Shown piece after piece: positions 19,077-27,079 of a stretch of DNA of 64,000 nt. The position numbers were made by a program, and so were the translations under genes. This DNA is from Streptomyces sp. NBC_01231 (lineage in GTDB: Bacteria > Actinomycetota > Actinomycetes > Streptomycetales > Streptomycetaceae). Location: assembly GCA_035999765.1 (NCBI GenBank), contig CP108521.1:6014001-6078000 (forward strand), in the 5' to 3' direction. The notes below the pieces were generated by a model. That model saw nothing but the letters and a program-made list of their open reading frames with translations, did not search any database and had not been told where the DNA came from. The first letter of the stretch is position 1. The number at the start of each line of letters is the position of its first letter.

Positions 19077-20105
19077 ATGACCAGCAGCGCCAACGGCCGC
19101 CGCAGACCGCCCACCATCCATGACGTGGCGCGGGAGGCGGGCGTGTCGCGGGGCACCGTCTCCCGCTTCCTGAACGGAGGCCACTACGTCTCGCCGGCCG
19201 CCCGGCGGGCCGTGGAGGCCGCCGTCAGGAAGACCGGCTACGTGGTCAACCGGCATGCCCGCAGCCTCAGTACGGGCCGGTCGGATTCGGTGGCGTTCCT
19301 GCTCACCGAGCCGCAGGAGAAGTTCTTCGAGGACCCCAACTTCAATGTGCTACTGCACGGTTGCACCGAGCACCTCGCCCGGCACGACATCCCGCTGCTG
19401 CTGATGCTGGCCGCGACCGACGACGACCGGCGCCGGCTGACCCGCTACATCACCTCGGGCCATGTCGACGGCGTCCTGCTGGTCTCCAGCCACAGCGGGG
19501 ACCCGGTCGCGGCCGAACTGCGCGATGCCGGGATCGCGTTGGTGGTCTGCGGCAAGCCGCTGGGCCTCGGCTCCAAGGTCAGCTACGTGGCGGCCGCCGA
19601 CCGCGACGGCGCGGCGGAGATGGTCCGCCACCTGTTCGAGGGCGGGCGTCGCCGCATCGGCATGATCACCGGACCGTTGGACGCCCCGGGCAGCACCGAA
19701 CGCCTGGCCGGCTACCGCGATGTGCTCATCGAGGCGGGCATTCCCTACGACCCGGCGCTCGTGGTGGAGGGCGACTACCGCCGCACCGGCGGGGAGGAGC
19801 CGGCCCGCCGGCTGCTCGCGCAGGCTCCCGACATGGACGCCGTGTTCGTCGCCTCCGACCTCATGGCGCAGGGTGTCGTCAACATCCTTCAGCAGGCCGG
19901 ACGTTCGGTCCCGGACGACATCGCTGTCGGCGGCTTCGACGACTCGGCCGCGGCCACCGCCGTCACCCCGGCCCTCACCACCATGCGTCAGCCCTACGAC
20001 CGCATCAGCGCCGAGATGGTCCGCATGCTCCTCGCCCAGATCGCCGGTGAGGACACGTCAGGGGTGATCGTGCCGACGGAACTGGTGGTGCGGGACTCCG
20101 CGTGA
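19077..20105 (+). CDS. LacI-family repressor of the galactan regulon
   Basis: 342 residues. N-terminal LacI helix-turn-helix (TIHDVAREAGVSRGTVSRFLNG), hinge helix region (AARSLS-like 'NRHARSLSTG'), then a periplasmic-binding-protein-like sugar-sensing domain (VAFLLTEP... IGMITGPLDAPGSTERLAGY... DAVFVASDLMAQG). As the last gene of the importer operon it is the natural ligand of the two inverted operators at 15608 and 15706, which would give negative autoregulation and joint control of galactanase and importer. The inducer is presumably a galacto-oligosaccharide. Confidence 0.9.
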   Translation: MTSSANGRRRPPTIHDVAREAGVSRGTVSRFLNGGHYVSPAARRAVEAAVRKTGYVVNRHARSLSTGRSDSVAFLLTEPQEKFFEDPNFNVLLHGCTEHLARHDIPLLLMLAATDDDRRRLTRYITSGHVDGVLLVSSHSGDPVAAELRDAGIALVVCGKPLGLGSKVSYVAAADRDGAAEMVRHLFEGGRRRIGMITGPLDAPGSTERLAGYRDVLIEAGIPYDPALVVEGDYRRTGGEEPARRLLAQAPDMDAVFVASDLMAQGVVNILQQAGRSVPDDIAVGGFDDSAAATAVTPALTTMRQPYDRISAEMVRMLLAQIAGEDTSGVIVPTELVVRDSA

Positions 20106-20218
20106 GACCGGCGACAACCGGAGCGACCGGAACGGACGTTCGCAACCGGAGCCGCCGTCGACGCATGTGAAGGCTGGAGCCGTCCGGTTCGCGTCGAGTC
20201 GATGGGGCGTTCCATCCG

Positions 20219-20224
20219 TATTCT
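20219..20224 (+). promoter_or_regulatory. -10 element suggesting leaderless transcription of the HAD gene
   Basis: TATTCT ends 6 bases before the ATG at 20231, which has no Shine-Dalgarno. This spacing places the transcript start at the A of the ATG. No convincing -35 is visible. Confidence 0.45.
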
Positions 20225-20230
20225 CTGATC

Positions 20231-21043
20231 ATGGCCGCACCTACCGCATATTCACTGATCGCCACTGACCTGGACGGAACGCTGCTCCGCGGCGACGACA
20301 CGCTCTCCGACCGGTCACTCGCCGCGCTCGCGCGGGTGGCGGCGGCCGGCGCCGGGCACCTCGTCGTCACCGGCCGGCCGGCGCCCCGGGTGCGGCCGCT
20401 CCTCGACATCATGGGCAGCGAGGGGCTCGCGGTGTGCGGGCAGGGCGCGCAGGTGTACGACGCGGGCGCGGACCGTCTGCTGTGGTCGGTCACCCTGGAC
20501 CGGGAGTTGGCCGAGACCGCGCTCGGCAAGATCGAGGCCGAGGTGGGCCAGGTGTACGCGGCCGTCGACCAGGACGGCGTCGACGGACTCACGCTCATCG
20601 AGCCGGGCTACCTCATGCCCCACCCGACGCTGCCCGCGGTACGCGTGCGACGGCGCGACGACCTGTGGTGCGAGCCCATCAGCAAGGTGCTGCTGCGTCA
20701 TCCCGACCTGTCCGACGACGAGTTGGCGGCGACGGCCCGCTCGGTGGTCGGTTCCCTCGCCACGGTCACCATGTCCGGGCCCGGGACCGTCGAACTCCAG
20801 CCATGCGGCATCACCAAGGCGACCGGCCTCGCGCTGGCCGCCGACCATCTGGGCCTCGGCCCGGAGGGGACCGTCGCCTTCGGTGACATGCCCAACGACA
20901 TTCCCATGTTCGACTGGGCCGCCCACGGCATCGCCATGGCCAACGCCCACCCCGAACTCAAGGCCGTGGCCGACGAGATCACCCTGTCGAACGAGGACGA
21001 CGGCATCGCCGTCGTCCTCGAAAGACTCTTCCCGGAGGCCTGA
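20231..21043 (+). CDS. HAD hydrolase, Cof type (sugar-phosphate phosphatase-like)
   Basis: Cytoplasmic phosphatase of 270 residues, type IIB HAD superfamily. Motif I is ATDLDGTLLRGDD at residue about 10, motif II includes VVTGRPAPR, and motif IV is AFGDMPNDIPMF near residue 215; the large cap between them (residues about 80-190) matches Cof/YidA proteins. Substrate range in this family is broad (sugar phosphates, nucleotides, pyridoxal phosphate). It follows the galactan genes but has its own likely leaderless start. Confidence 0.9.
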   Translation: MAAPTAYSLIATDLDGTLLRGDDTLSDRSLAALARVAAAGAGHLVVTGRPAPRVRPLLDIMGSEGLAVCGQGAQVYDAGADRLLWSVTLDRELAETALGKIEAEVGQVYAAVDQDGVDGLTLIEPGYLMPHPTLPAVRVRRRDDLWCEPISKVLLRHPDLSDDELAATARSVVGSLATVTMSGPGTVELQPCGITKATGLALAADHLGLGPEGTVAFGDMPNDIPMFDWAAHGIAMANAHPELKAVADEITLSNEDDGIAVVLERLFPEA

Positions 21044-21133
21044 GCGACCCGAGTGGCCTGGATGGCCTGAGCGGCCGGTCGCCCGGCCCGCCGGAAAGGC
21101 TCACCGCCGTGAGGGCTTACCGCCGCGAAGGGC

Positions 21134-21613
21134 TCAGTACGCGCCCCACACGTTGTCGATCGAGCCGTACCGCGCGGCCGCGTAGTTGCAGGCGGCGGTG
21201 ATGTTCGCGACCGGGTCGTACGGGTTCCACGAGGTGCCGGCCACGTGGTACGCCTGGAAGGTCGGGTCGATGGTCTGGAGCAGGCCCTTGGACGGCGTGC
21301 CCGCGGCGGCGTTGGAGTCCCAGAGGTTGATGGCGTACGGGTTGCCCGAGGACTCCCGGATGACGTTGCGGTAGATGCCGTAGTACGAGCCCGGAATCTT
21401 GTGGTCCGCCATGACCTGGAGCGACGCCCGGATCCAACCGTCGAGGTTGTCGGCGTAGCCCAGCGAGGAGGCGGTGGTCACGGTCGGGGTGGCCGCCGAC
21501 GCGGTGGTCGCGCCGATGAGCGGGAGCGCCAGTACGGCGACTCCGGTGCCCGCGACGGCGAGCTTGCGGGCGAGGCGGGCGGTCTTGGAGTGACGGTGCT
21601 GACCTGCGGACAT
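21134..21613 (-). CDS. Secreted SLT-type lytic transglycosylase
   Basis: Cell-wall lytic enzyme of 159 residues. A Sec signal peptide (AVAGTGVAVLALPLIGATTASAA) ends near residue 42. The SLT domain has the catalytic Glu in VIRESSGNPYAIN, the GLLQTI motif and a C-terminal YGSIDNVWGAY, as in small Streptomyces transglycosylases and resuscitation-factor-like proteins. Expression is probably controlled by the c-di-AMP riboswitch that occupies its leader (21624 to about 21800). Convergent with the HAD gene. Confidence 0.92.
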   Translation of the reverse strand: MSAGQHRHSKTARLARKLAVAGTGVAVLALPLIGATTASAATPTVTTASSLGYADNLDGWIRASLQVMADHKIPGSYYGIYRNVIRESSGNPYAINLWDSNAAAGTPSKGLLQTIDPTFQAYHVAGTSWNPYDPVANITAACNYAAARYGSIDNVWGAY

Positions 21614-21623
21614 GGGGACGTTC

Positions 21624-21800
21624 CTCTCCGTCGCCTGCGAGGTGAGCTGTCGGGTTCGGGCGGGAGTTGCCCGGCCGTGCCGCCGGGAAGCGACACGACT
21701 TCACCCCAAGCCGTCCCGGAATGTCCTGAAACATCCGGACCGGCGGCTTACCTGGGTCCCCCGCTCCTGCCGTGCGGTGTTCGTCGATGGGTGTCCTTAT
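21624..21800 (-). ncRNA. ydaO/yuaA c-di-AMP riboswitch
   Basis: The minus-strand leader of the transglycosylase gene carries the conserved blocks of this class in order: GGGGACCCAGGTAAG, a GGGGTGAA block, and CCCGAACCCGACAGCTCACC followed by the conserved GCAGGCGACGGAGAGG terminus, ending 10 bases before the start codon. In actinobacteria this riboswitch usually precedes cell-wall hydrolases and Rpf proteins and switches them off when c-di-AMP is bound. The exact 5' limit is estimated. Confidence 0.9.
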
Positions 21801-21839
21801 GGGCGGCGGCAGGATTCGGCGTCCGCCCGACAGGCCGGG

Positions 21840-21869
21840 AACGTATGCGAGAGCACATGTCCGAAACAA
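21840..21869 (-). promoter_or_regulatory. Promoter of the riboswitch-controlled transglycosylase
   Basis: Minus-strand TTGTTT (21869-21864), 18 bases, TACGTT (21845-21840). The start would fall near 21833, giving a leader that just contains the riboswitch. The rest of this 458-base gap, to 22001, shows no gene. Confidence 0.5.
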
Positions 21870-22001
21870 GTAGCTGATTCACACAACGCACCCATTGACC
21901 TTGGTCTGAGGCATATGGGGCGCTTGATCCTTTGCTGTTGCCAAGACTCAACTGGCATGCGGGGCAAGGCGAAGCGTGGAGATGTGCCAGCCGGGGCGCG
22001 C

Positions 22002-22031
22002 CCGGTCGTGAGTGACCCAAGTCACGGCCGG
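22002..22031 (-). terminator. Terminator of the CocE-type hydrolase gene
   Basis: 10-base stem (one GU pair) around a 10-base loop, 41 bases downstream of the hydrolase stop. Confidence 0.5.
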
Positions 22032-22071
22032 ACGCAAGAGCGGCAAATCGGGCAATAGGCCCAACTCGGAG

Positions 22072-24096
22072 TCAACCGGCAGTCCGTGGGATCCGCTTCT
22101 CCCAGGTCCGGTGGAAGACCACCTCGCCGCCGTCCGTGCAGATCACCTCGTTCGAGGTGTGGAAGTCCTCTCCGTCACAGGTGAGCTCCGATCGGGTACG
22201 CACCGTCGCCTCCCAGCCGAGCTCCGGCCGGTGCAGCCGCACCGACCAGTCCGAGCGGGCGCGGGCCGACAGGGGGTCCGCCTCGTCGATCGTGTACGTC
22301 TCCAGCGCGTCCTCGGCGAACTCCAGCCCGTCGGGATACACCCGGGTGCCGCCGTAGCGCGGATCGACCTCCAGTCGCCACTCGCCCTTGGCCACGTCCC
22401 GCACGACCAGCCGCTCCGGACGGGGCTCGTCCAGCGTGACGGGGTGGGCGACGCCGAGCGGCTCCGACTGCTCCGGTTCCTCGAAGGCGACTGAGCCGTC
22501 CATCTCGTGGTCGCGCACCGGAAGTTCGAGCACGCTGCCGGCCGGGTCCAGGGTGAAGCCCGCCGCGGATTCCGGCTGCGGCCAGATCCACGGCCAGTAC
22601 GCGGAGGAGACGGCCAGCCGGATGCGGTGGCCGGCCGGGAAGGCGTGGCCGATGCCGTTCAGCTCGAACTCGACGTCCTCCGTGGCACCCGGCGTCCACG
22701 GCACCGCCCGGTCCCGCCCCTGGCGTGCGGACAGGTTCAGCACGCCCCGGGTGACCAGGGTCGAGGAGCCGTCCGGGGCGACATCGCAGACCCGGGCGAT
22801 CACCTGGCCGCGCGGTACCTCGGAGCTCAGCCTGAGCCGCACCCTCGGCCGACCCAGCACCCAGGTCTCCTCACCCACCTCGAACTCGAAGCACACCGAC
22901 CGCCCGTCCTCCTCCCGCTGGTCCGGCGGCAGGTCGGCGTCGTTCCCGAACGGAAAGAAGCGGCCGGCGTCGATGCCGGTGTGCTGCGGGGAGCGGACCA
23001 GCCGCGGGGCGCCCTGAAGGGCGTACGAGACGGTCGAGACGTGGGGGGAGGGCCAGGCCGGCTCGCCGACCCAGCGGCCGGGCAGGGTGTCGTAGACCGT
23101 GGCCGGGGGGTGCGAGTCGCTGACGTAGGCGCGCAGGAGGGGCTCGTCGAGAACGCCCGTGTCCTTTCCCTTCAGCCAGTGGTCCCACCAGCGCAGGGTC
23201 TCCTGGAGGAAGCCGATCGCGGGGCCGGGCGGCAGACCGCGGTCGGGATACTGGTGGGACCAGGGGCCGATCAGGCCGCGCACCCGGTCGGGCGGCAGGT
23301 GCTCGACGAGCCTGAGCACGGTGTCGCGGTACGGGTCGTGCCAGCCGCCGACCGCCAGCACGGCCGCGTCGATCGCGCCGTAGTCCTCGCAGACGCTGCC
23401 GTGCCGCCAGTAGCGGTCCCGGGTCTGGTGGTCGAGCCAGGTGTGGATGAAGGGCTCGACCTCCTCCAGCCGCTCCAGCCACATCTGTCGCCATGCCTCC
23501 CCGGCGTACCGCGGGTCCGGCGGCCGTGACACGAAGGCGAGCATGGTGGCAGCCCAGGCGTGCATGTCCACCGCGAGGACGGAACCTCCCATGTAGTGCA
23601 CGTCGTTGTCATAGCGGTCGTCGGTGGAGCAGACGGTGACGACCGCTTTGAGCGGCTCGGGTGCGAGGGCCGCGATCTGGAGGGAGTTGAAGCCGCCCCA
23701 GGAGATGCCGAACATGCCGACCCGGCCGTCGCACCAGGGCTGCGCCGCCAGCCAGTTGACGACCTCGACGCCGTCGGCCAACTCGGTGGCGGAGTACTCG
23801 TCGCCGGGAATGCCCTCGCTGTTGCCGTGCCCGCGGACGTCCACTCGTACGGAGGCGTAGCCGTGGCCCGCGTACCAGGGATGGCGTTGCCAGTCGCGGG
23901 GTGCGGTCCAGTCGGTCAGCCGGTAGGGCAGATATTCGAGGATCGCGGGTACTGGGTCGTCCGTGAGGGGACGCCACACGCGTGCGTAGAGGAGTGTCCC
24001 TCCCCCACTGCCGAAAGCGTGGGAGGTGCCCCCAGGCAGCGGGATGCGGAGGTCCTCGTGGGTCGTCTCGTAGGGGAAGGACGTACGGATGTGCAT
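22072..24096 (-). CDS. CocE/NonD-family serine hydrolase (X-Pro dipeptidyl-peptidase fold)
   Basis: 674-residue alpha/beta hydrolase. The nucleophile is in MFGISWGGFNS near residue 150; the acid and His are in VGGWHDPYRDT and IGPWSHQYPD near 275-300. The C-terminal PepX jelly-roll domain follows to about residue 560. Family members are cocaine-esterase-like acyl hydrolases or X-Pro dipeptidyl peptidases. No signal peptide, so it is cytoplasmic. The gene lies 18 bases downstream of a POT peptide transporter on the same strand, which favours a role in cleaving imported peptides. Confidence 0.9.
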   Translation of the reverse strand: MHIRTSFPYETTHEDLRIPLPGGTSHAFGSGGGTLLYARVWRPLTDDPVPAILEYLPYRLTDWTAPRDWQRHPWYAGHGYASVRVDVRGHGNSEGIPGDEYSATELADGVEVVNWLAAQPWCDGRVGMFGISWGGFNSLQIAALAPEPLKAVVTVCSTDDRYDNDVHYMGGSVLAVDMHAWAATMLAFVSRPPDPRYAGEAWRQMWLERLEEVEPFIHTWLDHQTRDRYWRHGSVCEDYGAIDAAVLAVGGWHDPYRDTVLRLVEHLPPDRVRGLIGPWSHQYPDRGLPPGPAIGFLQETLRWWDHWLKGKDTGVLDEPLLRAYVSDSHPPATVYDTLPGRWVGEPAWPSPHVSTVSYALQGAPRLVRSPQHTGIDAGRFFPFGNDADLPPDQREEDGRSVCFEFEVGEETWVLGRPRVRLRLSSEVPRGQVIARVCDVAPDGSSTLVTRGVLNLSARQGRDRAVPWTPGATEDVEFELNGIGHAFPAGHRIRLAVSSAYWPWIWPQPESAAGFTLDPAGSVLELPVRDHEMDGSVAFEEPEQSEPLGVAHPVTLDEPRPERLVVRDVAKGEWRLEVDPRYGGTRVYPDGLEFAEDALETYTIDEADPLSARARSDWSVRLHRPELGWEATVRTRSELTCDGEDFHTSNEVICTDGGEVVFHRTWEKRIPRTAG

Positions 24097-24114
24097 GAGG
24101 GTGACCCCGTGAGT

Positions 24115-25617
24115 TCAGTGGACCGGACGCATGGTGCGGCGCAGCCAGGGCGCGGCGGCCATCACGGCCAGGCCCGCGGCCACCGCGATCGCGCCGTTGA
24201 CGCCGAAGTAGGCCTGCTTGGACATCTCGTCGTAGAGCTTCACCGTCTGGGCCTGGATGCCGTTGGCGAGCGCGAGGGACAGCATCCAGAGCGACATGGT
24301 CTGGCTGGAGAAAGCGACCGGGGCGAGCTTGCTGGTGGCCGACATGCCGGAGGTCTCCAGCAGGATGTCGCCGAGGCCGAGCAGCAGGTACGAGCCGACG
24401 ATCCACCAGGCGGACATCAGGTAGTCGTCGGAGGCGTGCCCGGAGGTGGGAAGGGCCATCAGCAGGAAGGACAGTCCGCCCAGGACGACCCCGATCGCGA
24501 TCTTGTTGGAGGCGTGCGGCTGGCCGCGGCCCATGCGGACCCAGAGCGCGGCGACCACGGGTGCCAGAGCGACCTCGAAGGCGCCGAGCGCGGAGGCGTA
24601 CCAACTGGCGGGGAAGTCGAAGCCGAGGATGGTCGTCTCGGCGTTCGACGCGGCCAGCAGCATCATCGTCGAGTACGCCTGGAACAGGATGAAGTTGAAG
24701 GCGGTGGAGGCGAGGAAGAGCACGACGTACGGGCGCAGTCGGCCGCGTTCCTCGGCGGTCACGCGGGGGCTCCTGAACATCACCGCGAAGTACACGACCG
24801 GGGCGATCACCGAGACCAGGGTGAGCAGGTCGACGAAGCGGGCCATGGTGAGCAGGCCGGCCATGGCGAGGGCGGTCGCGAGCACCGCGACGGCCAGGAT
24901 CCCCGCCACGATCAGCCGGACCGCGCGGCGCAGCGCGTCGGGCGCGAGGGCGAACTCGGCCGCGTTCCGGCGTCCGGCCAGGTGGCGGCGTCCCAGGACG
25001 TACTGGATCAGTCCGAACGTCATGCCGATCGCCGCCGCCGAGAAGCCCCAGTGCCAGCCCTGGTGGTCACCGAGCCAGCCGGTGATCAGCGGGCCCGCGA
25101 AGGCGCCGATGTTGATCGCCATGTAGTAGAGCGCGAAGCCGGCGTCACGGCGGTCGTCGTCGGTGGCGTAGAGCTTGCCGACCAGGGTGGCCGCGTTGGG
25201 CTTCAGCAGACCCGTGCCGGCGCTGATCAGACCCAGCCCCGCCCAGGTCATGGCGGCCGTGGGCACGGCCATGGCGTAGTGGCCGCAGGCGATCAGGACG
25301 CCGCCCCACAGCACCGCGCGGTACGAGCCGAGGATGCGGTCGGCGAGCCAGCCGCCGGCGACGGAGACCAGGTAGACGAGCGTGCCGTAGGCGGCGGAGA
25401 CGGAGGCGGCCGTTCCGGCCGACATGCCCAGGCCGCCATGTGCGACCGTGTCGGCGAAGTAGAGGACGAGGATGGCCTGCATGCCGAGGAACGAGAAGCG
25501 TTCCCAGACCTCGAGACCGGAGAGGGTGAGCAGGCCCCCCGGGTGGCCGAAGAAGGCGCGGTCGTTCTTGGAGGTCGGCGGACTGCTGGGGGAGGCATCG
25601 GCGCTGGTTCGGGACAC
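24115..25617 (-). CDS. POT/PTR-family proton-coupled oligopeptide transporter
   Basis: 500-residue membrane transporter with 12-14 spans. The proton-coupling motif is present as EVWERFSFLGM near residue 36, followed by the GGWLADRILGSYRAVLWGG loop and 'GTGLLKPNAATLVGKLY', all typical of di-/tripeptide:H+ symporters. It leads the unit with the CocE-type hydrolase. A promoter lies about 25 bases upstream of the start. Confidence 0.93.
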   Translation of the reverse strand: MSRTSADASPSSPPTSKNDRAFFGHPGGLLTLSGLEVWERFSFLGMQAILVLYFADTVAHGGLGMSAGTAASVSAAYGTLVYLVSVAGGWLADRILGSYRAVLWGGVLIACGHYAMAVPTAAMTWAGLGLISAGTGLLKPNAATLVGKLYATDDDRRDAGFALYYMAINIGAFAGPLITGWLGDHQGWHWGFSAAAIGMTFGLIQYVLGRRHLAGRRNAAEFALAPDALRRAVRLIVAGILAVAVLATALAMAGLLTMARFVDLLTLVSVIAPVVYFAVMFRSPRVTAEERGRLRPYVVLFLASTAFNFILFQAYSTMMLLAASNAETTILGFDFPASWYASALGAFEVALAPVVAALWVRMGRGQPHASNKIAIGVVLGGLSFLLMALPTSGHASDDYLMSAWWIVGSYLLLGLGDILLETSGMSATSKLAPVAFSSQTMSLWMLSLALANGIQAQTVKLYDEMSKQAYFGVNGAIAVAAGLAVMAAAPWLRRTMRPVH

Positions 25618-25642
25618 GCTTGGCTACTTCCGTACAAGTCGG

Positions 25643-25671
25643 TACATACCAGTTTGTTATCAAGTGATCAA
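25643..25671 (-). promoter_or_regulatory. Promoter of the POT transporter/hydrolase operon
   Basis: Minus-strand TTGATC (25671-25666), 17-base spacer, TATGTA (25648-25643), giving a leader of about 20 bases. Confidence 0.6.
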
Positions 25672-25825
25672 AAAGATGCCGGCAGTGATCCGATACCGCC
25701 CAGGCTGGACGGGCAGGCCCTATCGGTGATCGAAACGTGACCGGATACGCTGACTTGAGTGAGGACTGCGACCTATCGACAAACCGTGTAATCGCCAGCA
25801 GGCACCAGCAGACAGGAGATCCTTC

Positions 25826-26836
25826 GTGACCGTCGTCGGGCCGTTCGGGCTGAGCGTGCGGGACCAGGCTCTGGAAGCCGATGTCCAGGCCGGATTGGCG
25901 GCTGTCGAGGAGGGACTGCTCGAAGCCACCAAGAGCGAGGTTCCCTTCATCACGGAGGCCGCCCAGCATCTGGTGAGGGCGGGCGGAAAGCGTTTTCGGC
26001 CATTGCTCGTGATGCTTGCTGCCCAGTTCGGTGATCCCTATGCACCCGGAATCGTGCCGTCGGCGGTGGTCGTCGAGCTGACCCACCTGGCGACGCTGTA
26101 CCACGACGACGTCATGGACGAGGCCGAGGTGCGGCGCGGGGTGGACAGCGCGAACACTCGCTGGGGCAACTCGGTCGCCGTCCTCACCGGTGACTTCCTG
26201 TTCGCGCGCGCCTCGCACATCCTGGCCGACCTCGGGCCCGAGGCGGTCCGGGTCCAGGCCGAGGCGTTCGAACGCCTGGTCACCGGGCAGATCCTGGAGA
26301 CCGCGGGCCCCCAGGACGGCCGCGACCCGGTCGAGCACTACCTCGATGTCGTCGGCGGCAAGACGGGATCGCTGGTGGCGGTGTCGTGCCGCTTCGGGGC
26401 GATGATGTCGGGCGCCGACGAGACGGTGGTCGACGTGCTGACGCAGTACGGCGAGCGGCTGGGAGTCGCCTTCCAGCTCGCGGACGACGTCCTGGACATC
26501 GCGTCCGACTCCCACGAGTCCGGCAAGACCCCGGGCACCGACCTGCGCGAGGGCATCCCGACCCTGCCGGTCCTGCGGCTGCGTGAACGGGCGGCCCGGC
26601 TGGGCCTGGCCGAGGACATCGCCCTGTGCGAGCTGCTGGACTCCGACCTCACCGACGACGAACGGCACGCGAAGGCACTGGCCGGCCTGCGCGCGCACCC
26701 CGCGCTGGAACAGGCCCGCCGTGACACGGTCCGCTACGCGCAGGACGCCCGCTCCGCGCTGGTCCCGCTGCGCGAGTGCGACGCGAAACTGGCGCTCATG
26801 GAGATGTGCGACGCGGTGGTCCACCGAGCGGGATAG
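25826..26836 (+). CDS. Trans-polyprenyl diphosphate synthase (menaquinone side chain)
   Basis: 336 residues. Condenses isopentenyl diphosphate units to the long all-trans chain used for menaquinone. The first Asp-rich motif is YHDDVMDEA (residue about 93) and the second LADDVLDIAS (about 220), with the GKRFRPLLVML motif near residue 52. GTG start preceded by AGGAGA. In Streptomyces this gene is commonly found near respiratory nuo genes, consistent with the nuo operon later in this window. A strong palindromic hairpin follows it. Confidence 0.93.
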   Translation: MTVVGPFGLSVRDQALEADVQAGLAAVEEGLLEATKSEVPFITEAAQHLVRAGGKRFRPLLVMLAAQFGDPYAPGIVPSAVVVELTHLATLYHDDVMDEAEVRRGVDSANTRWGNSVAVLTGDFLFARASHILADLGPEAVRVQAEAFERLVTGQILETAGPQDGRDPVEHYLDVVGGKTGSLVAVSCRFGAMMSGADETVVDVLTQYGERLGVAFQLADDVLDIASDSHESGKTPGTDLREGIPTLPVLRLRERAARLGLAEDIALCELLDSDLTDDERHAKALAGLRAHPALEQARRDTVRYAQDARSALVPLRECDAKLALMEMCDAVVHRAG

Positions 26837-26847
26837 CGACCCCGCCC

Positions 26848-26897
26848 GAGGCGGCGCCTCCTCACGTCCCCTAGGGGACGTGAGGAGGCGCCGCCTC
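26848..26897. terminator. Perfect 50-bp palindrome, probable terminator
   Basis: 25-base arms, perfectly complementary, with CTAG at the centre and no loop-forming spacer. It begins 12 bases after the polyprenyl synthase stop. No T-run follows. It could form a very stable hairpin or a DNA cruciform. Confidence 0.8.
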
Positions 26898-27079
26898 CGT
26901 CTGTCATACCGGAGGTGTACGTGGAGTTGAGCCCGCGGGTTGACGCATCTTCACGGCCGATTTGGTCAGATGGACACCACGGAAAACACCACTCCTCACC
27001 GATTCGGGTGAGAATGGCGGCTACGGGGTGGACGTAGGGGAGTTGCACAGCCGCCGCCGACGACGGAGGTAAGGCACAC

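Noticed and set aside
23560..25740. 726-residue plus-strand open frame
   Set aside because: Antisense shadow of the CocE hydrolase and POT transporter genes.
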